From: Nisaea nitritireducens
GTDB taxonomy: Bacteria > Pseudomonadota > Alphaproteobacteria > Thalassobaculales > Thalassobaculaceae
DNA: 64,000 nucleotides
Assembly (NCBI RefSeq): GCF_014904795.1
Contig: NZ_JACZFS010000038.1
Span: 57,192 to 121,191 of the forward strand
Direction of reading: 5' to 3'
The position numbers and the translations under genes were made by a program. Shown here one piece after another: positions 27,855 through 36,860 of this stretch. The notes beneath the pieces were generated by a model. It was given only the letters and a program-made list of their open reading frames with translations, was not told the origin of the DNA and did no database searches. Every line of letters begins with the position of its first letter. Within the stretch, counting starts at the first letter, position 1.

Positions 27855-27868
27855 GGGGATTAATCCCC
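27855..27868. promoter_or_regulatory. 14-bp perfect palindrome upstream of the SYLF gene
   Basis: GGGGATTAATCCCC reads identically on both strands. It lies in the short gap between cobC (stop at 27880) and the SYLF gene (start 27810), both on the minus strand. It could be an operator for the SYLF gene or a small hairpin after cobC. It has no T tract on the minus strand, so an operator is slightly favoured. Confidence 0.45.
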
Positions 27869-27879
27869 GCTTTGTTAGC

Positions 27880-28521
27880 TCAAAAGCCGTCTCTCATATT
27901 GAGACAGCGCAATCTCCATGGGGATAACGCGCCAGTGGCCTCTTCGGTTCCCGCATGATCGGCGAGGCTGAGAGATAGTGGGGAGATTTCCAGCGCCAGC
28001 GCATTCTCCGGCGTCATCCCGAGGATCGTCGCGATAATGGCTCTGATCGAGCCGCCATGGCCGATCAGCACGATGTCCCGTGCCGGATGGGTATCCGTCA
28101 GAATGGCAAAGGCGGCGGACACCCGCGCGGTCAGATCGGTGAAACTCTCCCCGCCGGGAGGCCGGTTGCGGGCCGGGTTGTCCCAGAAGGCCGCATAGTC
28201 CGCCGAGCCCTCGCGGCCCAGCGCATCATGGGTATTACCCTCCCAGGCTCCGAAATCCTGTTCGGCGAAAGCGGCTTCCACGATCCGGTTCCGGGGAGCC
28301 CAGCCGGCCGCTTCCAGCATCTCAGCCGTTTCGGTCGTTCGGCGCAGCGGTGTCGTGACCAGCAGACTGTCTGGCGGAAGTTGTGCGGCGATCCGCTTCA
28401 GAAGCGCCGGGTCCTGAGGGATAGCGGGCACGTCCGTGCGCCCGTAGACAGTGCCTTTCTCGACCGCTGCCGGGGCATGGCGGAGCAGATGCCAGCGCGT
28501 CGGTACTCTCACGCTGGTCAC
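27880..28521 (-). CDS. cobC: Histidine phosphatase, probable alpha-ribazole phosphatase
   Basis: The protein is about 213 residues from a GTG at 28521 whose first bases overlap the cobS stop as GTGA; the longer open frame upstream is only a shadow of cobS. It shows the phosphoglycerate-mutase-like motif WHLLRHAP with the phosphorylated histidine, the second-histidine region VLIGHGGSIRAI, and VYGRTDVP as in CobC. CobC removes the 5' phosphate from alpha-ribazole phosphate or adenosylcobalamin 5'-phosphate in late B12 synthesis. Translational coupling with cobS supports that role; family membership alone would not. Confidence 0.82.
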   Translation of the reverse strand: MTSVRVPTRWHLLRHAPAAVEKGTVYGRTDVPAIPQDPALLKRIAAQLPPDSLLVTTPLRRTTETAEMLEAAGWAPRNRIVEAAFAEQDFGAWEGNTHDALGREGSADYAAFWDNPARNRPPGGESFTDLTARVSAAFAILTDTHPARDIVLIGHGGSIRAIIATILGMTPENALALEISPLSLSLADHAGTEEATGALSPWRLRCLNMRDGF

Positions 28522-29333
28522 GCGGGCCAGCCGAAACCGGCCGCGCCGGCCGGGAGCATGGTGAGCGCAAGCAGGACGAAGCATTCGACAATCTGCTCGC
28601 TGGCGCCGAGAACATCGCCGGTATAGCCGCCGATCTGCCGCTTCGCGAGCAATGCTGTTGCGCCTCCGGCAAGCGCCGTGGCGGCAAGGGCGGCAATGAA
28701 GCCGGTGCCGGGCAGCAGGGAGAAGGACAGCAAGGTGCCGAGCGCGAGGCAGAGGCCGGTGGTCACCGGTTTTGCCCGGCCTGCGCCGCTGCCGAGGCCG
28801 GTCGCGGTGGCGGGCGCGAGGCAATAGGCGATCGGCAGGATTGCCGTCCGCCCCAGAACATGCGCAGCCGCGAGACCGAAGGCGGCAAGCCACGGCGCGG
28901 CAATGGCGAGGTTGGCGAGACAGGCGGCCTTTATGCCGGTGGCGATGACAAGGGCCAGCACGCCATAGGAGCCGACCCGGCTGTCCCGCATGATCTCGAT
29001 CTTCCGCTCCTTCGTGCCGCCGCCGCCGAACCCGTCGGCCAGATCGGCGAGCCCGTCTTCATGCAACGCACCTGTCAGGAAGGCGGTGAGGACAAGGGCG
29101 ATCAGGGCGGCCGCGAGCAGCGGAATTCCGGCATGGGCGCCGAGCCAGAGCGCCCCGCCGCCAAGCGCTCCGACCAGCAGTCCGACCAGCGGGAAGGCCC
29201 AACCGGTATGCATCAGCGGCCGGTCGGTACGCGCGGGCGCCGGCACCGGTAGCCGGGTCAGGAACATCAAGGCATGGAGCAGATCGTCCACCCACCAGGG
29301 GTGCCAGACCGAAGCCGGTTTTTTGCTCGCCAT
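28518..29333 (-). CDS. cobS: Adenosylcobinamide-GDP ribazoletransferase (cobalamin synthase)
   Basis: This 271-residue integral membrane enzyme joins adenosylcobinamide-GDP to alpha-ribazole, the last major step in B12 assembly. Conserved elements are FLTRLPVP near the N-terminus, the metal/nucleotide motif HEDGLADLADGFGGG, RDSRVGSYGVLAL and GGYTGDVLGASEQ. Several hydrophobic helices alternate with these loops. It is divergent from cobT and overlaps cobC by 4 bp. No B12 riboswitch-like B12 box was seen in the cobS-cobT gap. Confidence 0.94.
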   Translation of the reverse strand: MASKKPASVWHPWWVDDLLHALMFLTRLPVPAPARTDRPLMHTGWAFPLVGLLVGALGGGALWLGAHAGIPLLAAALIALVLTAFLTGALHEDGLADLADGFGGGGTKERKIEIMRDSRVGSYGVLALVIATGIKAACLANLAIAAPWLAAFGLAAAHVLGRTAILPIAYCLAPATATGLGSGAGRAKPVTTGLCLALGTLLSFSLLPGTGFIAALAATALAGGATALLAKRQIGGYTGDVLGASEQIVECFVLLALTMLPAGAAGFGWPA

Positions 29334-29460
29334 GACTGCCAGAACCCCGTTGTGCCGATCTGTTGCGCGGCGTCTCCAAGCGTCGCTCCCGGACTATGCA
29401 CAGGCTCGGATCGCCTGTATAGGGGGCGGCATTCCAAAGAACAGTTCCCTGTGATGATCC

Positions 29461-30495
29461 ATGAGCGACGAACGTTTTTCGCCCGAGACTGCGACCTTCG
29501 ACGAGATCCGTGGCCTGTTCCGCGCTCTGCCCCCGGCAGACCTCGAGGCGGGCACCGCAGCGGTCAGTCGCGAGGCGCAACTGACCAAACCGTCCGGCTC
29601 CCTCGGCCGGCTTGAGGACCTGACCCGCTGGATGGCGGCCTGGCAGGGCAAGTACCCGCCGACCGTCGAGCATCCGCGGGTCTGTGTCTTCGCCGCCAAT
29701 CACGGCGTGACGGCCAAGGGCGTTTCCGCCTATCCGGCCGATGTCACCGCGCAGATGGTGCAGAACTTCATTTCCGGCGGCGCCGCGGTAAACCAGCTGG
29801 CCCAGCTTTTTGATGCCGATCTCCGGGTCTATGAGATGGCGCTCGATCAGCCGACGGCGGATTTCACCGAAGAAGCGGCGATGGAAAATGGCGACTGCGC
29901 CAGGGCCATGGCCTACGGCATGATGGGTGTGGAGCCGGGCATCGACCTGCTCTGCCTCGGCGAGATGGGGATCGGTAACTCGACCTCTGCCGCCGCGATC
30001 TGCCACGCGCTCTATGGCGGCACTGCTGAAGACTGGACCGGTCCCGGCACCGGGGTGACCGGTGACGCGTTCAGCGCCAAGGTGAACGCGGTGGCCGATG
30101 GCGTCGCTCTGCACCGGGCGCGGACCGAGGACCCGCTGGAGCTCTTCGCCGCTGTTGGCGGGCTTGAGCTTGCGGCAATTGCGGGCGCGGTTCTCGCCGC
30201 CCGCATGGCGCGGGTGCCGGTTCTGCTGGACGGTTATGCCTGCACGGCCGCTGCTGCCGTTCTGTATGCCGCCGATCCGCGCAGTATCGAGCATTGCCAG
30301 GTCGCCCATTGTTCCGCCGAGCCGGGTCACCGGTTGTTGCTGGAGAAGATCGGCAAGGAGCCGATCCTCGATCTCGGCATGCGGCTGGGCGAAGGCTCCG
30401 GCGCGGCGCTGGCCATCGGTATTCTGAAATCGGCAGTGGCCTGCCACACCGGCATGGCGACCTTCGCCGACGCCGGCGTCAGCGGCCCGGCCTGA
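29461..30495 (+). CDS. cobT: Nicotinate-nucleotide-DMB phosphoribosyltransferase
   Basis: This 344-residue cytoplasmic enzyme makes alpha-ribazole phosphate from dimethylbenzimidazole and nicotinate mononucleotide. It shows the N-terminal KPSGSLGRLEDL, FAANHGVTAKGVSAYP, GEMGIGNSTSAAA and the catalytic glutamate in LGEGSGAALA. Its product is used by CobS, encoded divergently 127 bp away. A Nudix gene follows 16 bp downstream, probably in the same transcript. Confidence 0.95.
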   Translation: MSDERFSPETATFDEIRGLFRALPPADLEAGTAAVSREAQLTKPSGSLGRLEDLTRWMAAWQGKYPPTVEHPRVCVFAANHGVTAKGVSAYPADVTAQMVQNFISGGAAVNQLAQLFDADLRVYEMALDQPTADFTEEAAMENGDCARAMAYGMMGVEPGIDLLCLGEMGIGNSTSAAAICHALYGGTAEDWTGPGTGVTGDAFSAKVNAVADGVALHRARTEDPLELFAAVGGLELAAIAGAVLAARMARVPVLLDGYACTAAAAVLYAADPRSIEHCQVAHCSAEPGHRLLLEKIGKEPILDLGMRLGEGSGAALAIGILKSAVACHTGMATFADAGVSGPA

Positions 30496-30511
30496 CATTC
30501 CCGGAGCTCCC

Positions 30512-31120
30512 ATGCCGAAACCCTGGCGCGTGCTCGACAGCCGGATCGAATATAGCGACCGGTTCCTGGCCCATCGCATGGACAAATGCGAGACGCCGCA
30601 CGGTCAGATCGTCGATCCCTACCATGTGATCGAGCTGCCCAACTGGGTGAACATGGTTGCCGTGACCGATGATCATCAGGTGCTGATGGTGCGGGAATAC
30701 CGGCACGGTATCGGTGAGGTGGTGTTCGGCCTGCCGAGCGGGACCGTCGATCCGGGCGAAACAGAACCGATGGTGACGGCGCAGCGGGAGCTGCGCGAGG
30801 AGACCGGTGCCGAGGCGCCGCACTGGGTGCGAACGGGCCGGATGTATCCGAACGCGGCCGTGATGACCAATACCTGTTTCAGCTTCCTTGCAGTTGGTGC
30901 CCGAGTGACCGGTGAGACCAGCTTCGATGATGCCGAGGATATCGAGACCGTTCCGGTGCCGATCGAGGACCTCTATCGACGGCTGCTGGCCCGCGAGTTG
31001 ACCATGACGGCAATGCATCTGGTCAACCTGCACGAATCCGGGCTCTACATCCTGACCTCGGGCGATCCGCTGGTGGCGGGCCTGCGCGAGAAGCTGGTGC
31101 CGCTCTACTCGCCAACCTGA
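30512..31120 (+). CDS. Nudix hydrolase (ADP-ribose pyrophosphatase-like)
   Basis: The 202-residue protein has a complete Nudix box, GTVDPGETEPMVTAQRELREETGAE in family register, with the metal-binding glutamates in RELREETG. The N-terminal WRVLDSRIEYSDRFLAHRMDK and domain-swapping style resemble the ADP-sugar pyrophosphatase branch. The gene is immediately downstream of cobT, which may be chance or a shared nucleotide-salvage role. Its last 16 bp overlap the 3' end of the convergent ABC permease gene. Confidence 0.86.
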   Translation: MPKPWRVLDSRIEYSDRFLAHRMDKCETPHGQIVDPYHVIELPNWVNMVAVTDDHQVLMVREYRHGIGEVVFGLPSGTVDPGETEPMVTAQRELREETGAEAPHWVRTGRMYPNAAVMTNTCFSFLAVGARVTGETSFDDAEDIETVPVPIEDLYRRLLARELTMTAMHLVNLHESGLYILTSGDPLVAGLREKLVPLYSPT

Positions 31121-31938
31121 AGCAGGCGGCCTTCCTTGCGGGCACTGCGGTAGGCCAGCCAGAAAACCCCGGCCCCGATGATGAAATAGACCACATTCAG
31201 CATCATGGCGCCGGCCAGCAGGTCAAGCCGGAACGTGCCGTCGAACAGCACCGCGCGCATGCCTTCGAAGACATAGGCGGACGGTGTCGCCCAGGCGACC
31301 ATCTGCAGCCATTCGGGCATCACCGAGACCGGATAATAGACGGCCGAGATCGGGGCGAAGGCGAAGACCAGGACCCAGGCAAGGCTTTCGGCACCGAGCC
31401 CGAAACGCAGGATGATGCCGATCACCGCCAGTGCGATGCCCCACGCCATGAAGAACAGGCAGGCCATGAAGGCAAACAGCGCCGGGCCGATCGAGAAAAT
31501 CGAGAAATCGTAGAAAACGATGGCCAGCAGCGCCGGCGGGAGGGCACCAATCAGTGTGCGTACCAGGCTCATCACCATCAGCGTGATGACGAATTCATGC
31601 GGCCGGAGCGGGCTGACGAACAGATGGCCGAGATTGCGCGACCACATCTCTTCCAGGAAGCAGAGCGAGAAACCCATCTGGCCGCGGAACAGGATGTCCC
31701 AGAGCAGCACCCCGGCAAGCAGAACGCCGGCGGCGCTGGCGACCCAGCTCGACTGGTCGAGGAAGAATTTCGTGACGAAGCCCCACTGGATCATCTGCAT
31801 GGTCGGCCAATAGGCCATTTCCAGCAGGCGCGGCCAGGATCCGCGCATCAGGTAGAAATAGCGCAGCACCATGGCCCAGATGCGGCCGGCGTTGAACAGG
31901 GACGCGGGCGGTGGAGTGAAGTCGAGGTCCGCGCTCAT
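31105..31938 (-). CDS. ABC-2 type transporter permease
   Basis: This 277-residue inner-membrane protein has six predicted helices of the ABC-2 class, with FVISLMVMSLVRTLIG-type and ISAVYYPVSVMPEWLQMVAW segments typical of export permeases such as the NodJ/daunorubicin exporter type. It overlaps the ATPase gene upstream by 4 bp (ATGA at 31935-31938), so the two are translationally coupled. The substrate is unknown. Confidence 0.87.
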   Translation of the reverse strand: MSADLDFTPPPASLFNAGRIWAMVLRYFYLMRGSWPRLLEMAYWPTMQMIQWGFVTKFFLDQSSWVASAAGVLLAGVLLWDILFRGQMGFSLCFLEEMWSRNLGHLFVSPLRPHEFVITLMVMSLVRTLIGALPPALLAIVFYDFSIFSIGPALFAFMACLFFMAWGIALAVIGIILRFGLGAESLAWVLVFAFAPISAVYYPVSVMPEWLQMVAWATPSAYVFEGMRAVLFDGTFRLDLLAGAMMLNVVYFIIGAGVFWLAYRSARKEGRLLQVGE

Positions 31939-32705
31939 GCCGCTCCCCTGCCCGCGTCACCGCCATTCGCTGCCGCGCCGGTCTGGCGCGCGACGTCGAG
32001 GAAGACCTCATCCATGGTCCGGCGTCCGTATTTCGAGAGCAGATCCGACGGGCTGCCCCGGTCGACAATGGTGCCTTGGCGCATCATCAGCACATCGCTG
32101 CAGAGCCGCTCCACCTCCTGCATGTTGTGGGAGGCGAGCAGGACGGTGGCGCCTGTGTCGCGCTGATACTTTTCCAGATATCCCCGTATCCAGTCCGCGG
32201 TATCCGGGTCGAGCGAGGCGGTCGGCTCGTCCAGCAGCAAAACGCGCGGCTTGTTGATCAGTGCCTTGGCGAGAGCCACGCGGGTCTTCTGACCGGCCGA
32301 GAGTTTGCCCGAGGGCCGGGTCATGAACTCCGTCATATGGAGTTGTTCGGCCAGCTCGGCGATGCGGGCCTTTGGGTTCGGAACCGAATAGAGCCCGGCA
32401 TAGATCCGCAAATTCTCGCGCACGCTCAGCCGGTGCGGCAGGTCGACATAGGGCGACGAGAAATTCATGTAGGGCAGGGCCCGGTAGCGGTCCGTCGCCA
32501 TGTCGCAGCCGAGGATCGAGACGCTGCCGCCGCTCGGCTCAAGTAGCCCAAGCATCATCGTGATCGTGGTCGTCTTCCCGGCCCCGTTGCCGCCGAGCAG
32601 GCCGACCGTGATCCCGGCAGGGACCGAAAAGCTGACCCCGCGCACGGCGTGAACGTCGCCGTAGCGTTTCTCCAGGTCGTGGACCTCGATGACCGTCTTG
32701 CTCAT
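31935..32705 (-). CDS. ABC exporter ATP-binding protein
   Basis: This 256-residue ATPase shows Walker A GGNGAGKTT, signature LSAGQKTRVALAKAL, Walker B VLLLDEPTASLDPD and switch histidine in LLASHNMQE. The sequence groups with the CcmA/DrrA/NodI-like exporters that pair with ABC-2 permeases, here the coupled gene downstream. It is divergent from regB across 141 bp. Confidence 0.9.
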   Translation of the reverse strand: MSKTVIEVHDLEKRYGDVHAVRGVSFSVPAGITVGLLGGNGAGKTTTITMMLGLLEPSGGSVSILGCDMATDRYRALPYMNFSSPYVDLPHRLSVRENLRIYAGLYSVPNPKARIAELAEQLHMTEFMTRPSGKLSAGQKTRVALAKALINKPRVLLLDEPTASLDPDTADWIRGYLEKYQRDTGATVLLASHNMQEVERLCSDVLMMRQGTIVDRGSPSDLLSKYGRRTMDEVFLDVARQTGAAANGGDAGRGAA

Positions 32706-32846
32706 GGAACCGTACTCGTGGGGGCTGGTCGGATGTGCCTAAATCGGCGTCGCGACCTTAGCCCGAGCCGTGCTACTGGACAATGATGCAATCAAGAGTT
32801 TGGGCCCCAGAGGGCGTGGTACAGGAAACGACGAAGGTGGCATCAG

Positions 32847-34178
32847 GTGGCTGAACAGCGAAACAGCGCCGGAGATTTCGCCGATCGCTTCGGGCTCGGT
32901 CCGGCCGGCGCGCGGACCCTGACGACGATCCGTTGGGTAGCACTGATGGGGCAGCTCATCAGTCTGCTCGTCGTGCATTACGGTCTCGGCTTTCCGCTGC
33001 CGCTGGAAATCACCCTCGGGATCGTGGCGTCGGGAGCGCTCTACAACCTTGTCATTGAGGCGATACGGCAGGCTGGCCGGGCGCAAACGACCCGCGCGGC
33101 GGCCTTCGGACTTGCCTTCGACATCGCCCAGCTCGCCTATCTGCTGTACTGGACCGGCGGTCTTGAAAATCCGTTCGCACTGATGCTGATCGCTCCGGTC
33201 ACCGTCTCCGCCACCATTCTCTCCGGCGCGGCGACGATCTGGCTGAGTTTCCTCGCACTTGTATCCGCTTCGGTGCTGGCCGTAGTGCATCAGCCGCTTC
33301 CCTGGCCTCGGGACGGACTCGAATTGCCGAACATCTACGTGTTCGGACTGTGGATGGCGATTGTCATCACCACCTTGTTTATCGCCGGATATACCTACCG
33401 GGTCAGTCGGGATGCGCGGCGCATGTCGGACGCGCTGGGGGCGACGCGGCTGGCCCTGTCGCGCGAACAGCAGCTCTCGGCGCTTGGCGGTCTGGCGGCG
33501 GCGGCGGCCCACGAGCTCGGCACGCCGCTCAGTACCATCGCCGTTGTGGCGCGCGAATTGCGCAAGGATCTGCCGGACGGCAGCGAGTGGGGCGAGGATG
33601 TCGACCTTCTGCTGAGCGAGACCGCGCGGTGCCGCGACATCCTGACCCAGCTTTCACGCCAGCCGGACCAGGAAGCTGCCGGACCGTTCAAGTCCATGCC
33701 CTTCAGCGCCATGGTCGAAGCCGCGGCCGCGCCGCATCAGCGGGACGAGGTCGTGGTTATCATCGAGCAGCACGGACCGGAGGGTGCGTTCGATCTGGCG
33801 GCTGATGAGGGCGCCTTCGTGGTGGATCAGCCGCGGGTCGTGCTGACACCGGAGATGAATCAGGGCATCGGCACGCTGGTCCAGAACGCGGTCCAGTTTG
33901 CCGCGGAAACCGTGGAAATCACGGTCTATTGGGATGAGCAGACAGCCTCGGTCATCATTGAGGATGATGGGCCCGGATTTGCCTCTCTGGTGCTGGACCG
34001 GCTGGGCGAGCCCTATGTCTCAAGCCGGGCCGGCAAGGACGGTCATATGGGCCTCGGCATCTTCATCGCGAAGACCTTGCTGGAGCGGGGCGGGGCATCG
34101 CTCTCTTTCTCCAATCGTGCCGAAGGGGGCGCGCGGGTCACGGTGGAATGGCGGCGCAGCGACCTGGAAGCTGTATGA
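32847..34178 (+). CDS. regB: Redox-sensing histidine kinase RegB/PrrB/ActS
   Basis: This 443-residue membrane kinase senses respiratory redox state. It has six N-terminal hydrophobic helices, the quinone-site motif GGLENPF at about 104-110, the phosphorylated H222 in AAAAHELGTPLSTI, the redox-active C262 in SETARCRDIL (equivalent to C265 of Rhodobacter RegB) and ATPase boxes NAVQFA, DDGPGF and GLGIFIAKTLL. All key residues are intact. The start is GTG 32847 with AAGG upstream. It is followed by regA 77 bp later. Confidence 0.94.
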   Translation: MAEQRNSAGDFADRFGLGPAGARTLTTIRWVALMGQLISLLVVHYGLGFPLPLEITLGIVASGALYNLVIEAIRQAGRAQTTRAAAFGLAFDIAQLAYLLYWTGGLENPFALMLIAPVTVSATILSGAATIWLSFLALVSASVLAVVHQPLPWPRDGLELPNIYVFGLWMAIVITTLFIAGYTYRVSRDARRMSDALGATRLALSREQQLSALGGLAAAAAHELGTPLSTIAVVARELRKDLPDGSEWGEDVDLLLSETARCRDILTQLSRQPDQEAAGPFKSMPFSAMVEAAAAPHQRDEVVVIIEQHGPEGAFDLAADEGAFVVDQPRVVLTPEMNQGIGTLVQNAVQFAAETVEITVYWDEQTASVIIEDDGPGFASLVLDRLGEPYVSSRAGKDGHMGLGIFIAKTLLERGGASLSFSNRAEGGARVTVEWRRSDLEAV

Positions 34179-34255
34179 CCGCAACTTGACCGAAAGCAGA
34201 TTTCCCAGCATAAGCCAGCTGGCTACAGACCGGCCCCGGAAGGTGGAGGTACTTG

Positions 34256-34810
34256 GTGACAGACGATCAGATTTCAGGCGACGAGACCCCTAAGCTGCTG
34301 GTGCTCGACGACGACGAGCCGTTCCGCAACCGGCTTGTCCGGGCGATGGAAAAGCGCGGCTTTGCGGTGACCAGTGCAAGTTCGGTGGCCGAAGGCCTGC
34401 AAGCGGTCCGCGATGACGTACCGTCCCACGCTGTGCTCGACATGCGGCTGACGGATGGCAGTGGGCTCGATGTGGTCGCTGCTCTCCGAGACGCCAATCC
34501 GGATGCCCGCATCATCATGCTGACCGGCTATGGCAATATCGCCACCGCCGTCGCCGCCGTGAAAGCGGGCGCGGTGGATTATCTGCCGAAACCGGCCGAT
34601 GCCGATGCCATCGCCGCCGCGCTGCTGGATCACGAAGAGGCCCTGCCGCCGCCGCCGGACAATCCGATGTCGGCCGACCGGGTGCGCTGGGAGCATATCC
34701 AGCGGGTCTTCGAGCAATGCGGCCGGAATGTCTCGGAAACCGCGCGCCGCCTGCGCATGCACCGACGGACCCTGCAGCGCATTCTGAACAAGCACGCGCC
34801 GCGCGGTTAG
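34256..34810 (+). CDS. regA: Redox response regulator RegA/PrrA/ActR
   Basis: The protein has 184 residues from GTG 34256. The ribosome-binding GGAGG (34245-34249) is six bases before this GTG but only three before the in-frame TTG at 34253, so the GTG is preferred. The receiver domain has D19/D20, phosphorylated D62 in AVLDMRLTDGSG, T90 and K112. A proline-rich linker (ALPPPPDNP) leads to the Fis-type HTH with NVSETARRLRMHRRTLQRIL, the invariant RegA recognition helix. Together with RegB it would switch aerobic and micro- or anaerobic energy metabolism. Confidence 0.95.
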   Translation: MTDDQISGDETPKLLVLDDDEPFRNRLVRAMEKRGFAVTSASSVAEGLQAVRDDVPSHAVLDMRLTDGSGLDVVAALRDANPDARIIMLTGYGNIATAVAAVKAGAVDYLPKPADADAIAAALLDHEEALPPPPDNPMSADRVRWEHIQRVFEQCGRNVSETARRLRMHRRTLQRILNKHAPRG

Positions 34811-34828
34811 GCGCCGGGTAATGTGACG

Positions 34829-35602
34829 TCAGTGAATGTGGCTGCCGCCGTTAACGTCGAGGGTGGCGCCGGTCACATAGGCTGACAGATCGGACGCCAG
34901 GTATAGGCAGGCGCCGGCTATGTCGGATGGCTGCCCGGCGCGCTTCAGGGGGATTGCCGAGACGATCTCTTTGAACATCTCCGGTGTGACGTTCCCGTCG
35001 AGCATTCCGGTTTCGACCATGGACGGACAGACAACATTGGCCCGGATGCCCGAGGGGCCGAATTCCCGGGCGATGGATTTTGTCAGACTGATCACGCCTC
35101 CCTTGGACGCGGCATAGTGCGCACCCCCAACCAGCCCGCCGCCACGCTGCGCCGCCACTGAGGCTAGGTTGACGATCGATCCGCTTCCCCGATCCGCCAG
35201 AACCTCCAGAACACTGCTGCAGATGTTGAAGGTGCCCTTCAGGTTGACGTTCAGAATGTCATCATAGTCAGCCTCGGTGATCGATTTCATAGACTGGGAT
35301 TTCACGATACCGGCGCAATTCACCAGGCAATCGATGGTTCCGAAATGCGTCACGATGCTTTCGACGGCCTGCTTGCATTCTTCGGCGCTGCGGATGTCGC
35401 ATCGGGCGCCCCAGATGCGTGCGGGAGATCCGATGCGCGCGGAGATACGCGCACTGATTTCGGCCAGCGCATCGTCGTTCATGGCGATGTCGGGAACGGC
35501 CAGCCTGGCGCCATGAGCGGCGAACAGCTCCGCGGTTGCGTAGCCGATGCTTCTCGGTGATGCGGCGCCGGTAATCACGCAGACCTTGTCTTTCAGCAGC
35601 AT
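34829..35602 (-). CDS. SDR-family oxidoreductase
   Basis: The protein has 257 residues from the ATG at 35602 (GGGAGG upstream); the frame extends to 35689 without a better site. It is a classical short-chain dehydrogenase: cofactor motif TGAASPRSIGYA, NCAG, the catalytic serine in NLASVAAQRGG, YxxxK as YAASKGG, and VVCPSMVETGM. NAD is suggested by the aspartate in VPDIAMN. It is the last gene of a minus-strand run with the CoA-transferase and hydratase, so it probably oxidises or reduces a hydroxyacyl intermediate. Confidence 0.88.
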   Translation of the reverse strand: MLLKDKVCVITGAASPRSIGYATAELFAAHGARLAVPDIAMNDDALAEISARISARIGSPARIWGARCDIRSAEECKQAVESIVTHFGTIDCLVNCAGIVKSQSMKSITEADYDDILNVNLKGTFNICSSVLEVLADRGSGSIVNLASVAAQRGGGLVGGAHYAASKGGVISLTKSIAREFGPSGIRANVVCPSMVETGMLDGNVTPEMFKEIVSAIPLKRAGQPSDIAGACLYLASDLSAYVTGATLDVNGGSHIH

Positions 35603-35642
35603 GGTTCTTCCTCCCGGTATCGGCACGGCCGGTCGTGGATAT

Positions 35643-36860
35643 TCACTTCGATTGTGCTCCGGGCGCGGCATGTGCGGCGCCTGACGCAATCAGGGTTTCT
35701 GTCTCCTCATCCTTGAAACCGAGGTCATCAAGGATTGCGCGGGTCTCGTAGCCGCGCGGCTGGGCAGATGAACGGTTGGACGGATAGGTGCCGTCGACCC
35801 GTATCGTGGAGCGCAGGGCAGCGGATTTTCCTTCAGCCGGATGCTGCTCCCACTTGACGAGACCGACAGCGTTCAGGTGCGGGTCGGCCTGCAGGCTTTC
35901 GAGCGTGTGACAGGGCATGACTGCGATATCGGCTTTGCGGAATATCCTGAGCCATTCGTCGGTTGTCTTGTGCGTCAACGGCGCGCCGCGCACTTCAAAC
36001 CACTCGGCAACATGTGTGGCGCGTGCAGCCACGGACGAGAATCTGGGGTCGTCGAGCAAGTCCTCTCGTCCGACGGCCGCGAGGAATGCACGCACCTGAG
36101 GATCGGTGTTGATGGTGAACGAGATCCAGCCGTCCGCAGTCTGAACGGGCTTGTTGTGCGGGCTCAGCAGGCGGAGGTCGCCCGGCGGCCCGACAGGTGG
36201 ATCGAAACTCGCTTGTGCCAGATGCTCCTGCAGGACGAATGACGCCATCGTCTCGAACATCGGGATTTCGATACTGCGGCCTGCTCCGCTTGCACGGCGC
36301 TCGATAAGGGCGGCCATGATGGTGCCGGCGGCGATTTCTCCAACAACATGATCGCAGATCAGCATCGGGACGTAGGCAGGTGCACCATCACGGGCATAGG
36401 CCAGTCCGGCCATGCCGGTCGCTCCCTGGACGACACTGTCATAGGTCGGCAGGCCCGCATACGGGCCGTCGGTTCCGTATCCGGAGATAATGCAGTGGAT
36501 CTTGTCGGGATACATGTCCCGGACGGTCGCGGCGTCGAGGCCGAGCCGCTCAAGGGCGTCCGGACGGATATTGGCGATGATCACGTCGGACGCCTGGACC
36601 AACCGATTCATGATCTCCCGGCTGTCCGGGTTCTTGAGATCGAGGCAGATGTTGCGCTTGCCCCGGTTCAGGTGAAGGTAGGCCCCCGAATGCTGACCGG
36701 TCGGCGATGGCCCGCCGAGCCCGCGCATCAGGTCGCCTCCGGGGCTTTCCACCTTTATGATTTCAGCGCCGTATTGAGCGAGCCGCCAGGTTGTCACCGG
36801 ACCGACGACGACGGTCGTCAGGTCGAGGATCCGAACGCCTTCGAGAGGAGCGAATGTCAT
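35643..36860 (-). CDS. CaiB/BaiF class III CoA-transferase
   Basis: From M3 (36860) the protein has 405 residues; M1 at 36866 is the alternative. The start at 36860 gives an ATGA overlap with the upstream hydratase stop. The family fold is shown by LEGVRILDLTTVVVGP, AEIIKVESPGGDLMR (with the catalytic aspartate expected in this region), LNRGKRNICLDLKNPDSRE and YDSVVQGATGMAGL. These enzymes move CoA between carboxylic acids. Coupling to a mesaconyl-CoA-hydratase-like gene points to a branched or C5 dicarboxylic acid, by inference. Confidence 0.88.
   Translation of the reverse strand: MTFAPLEGVRILDLTTVVVGPVTTWRLAQYGAEIIKVESPGGDLMRGLGGPSPTGQHSGAYLHLNRGKRNICLDLKNPDSREIMNRLVQASDVIIANIRPDALERLGLDAATVRDMYPDKIHCIISGYGTDGPYAGLPTYDSVVQGATGMAGLAYARDGAPAYVPMLICDHVVGEIAAGTIMAALIERRASGAGRSIEIPMFETMASFVLQEHLAQASFDPPVGPPGDLRLLSPHNKPVQTADGWISFTINTDPQVRAFLAAVGREDLLDDPRFSSVAARATHVAEWFEVRGAPLTHKTTDEWLRIFRKADIAVMPCHTLESLQADPHLNAVGLVKWEQHPAEGKSAALRSTIRVDGTYPSNRSSAQPRGYETRAILDDLGFKDEETETLIASGAAHAAPGAQSK

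Noticed and set aside
28522..28893. N-terminal extension of the cobC-like open frame to 28893
   Set aside because: The extra 124 codons lie within cobS and are Arg/His/Pro-rich noise; GTG 28521 overlaps the cobS stop and begins the real phosphatase domain.
29334..29460. Possible cobalamin riboswitch between cobS and cobT
   Set aside because: No B12-box-like core or supporting helices were seen in this 127-bp gap.
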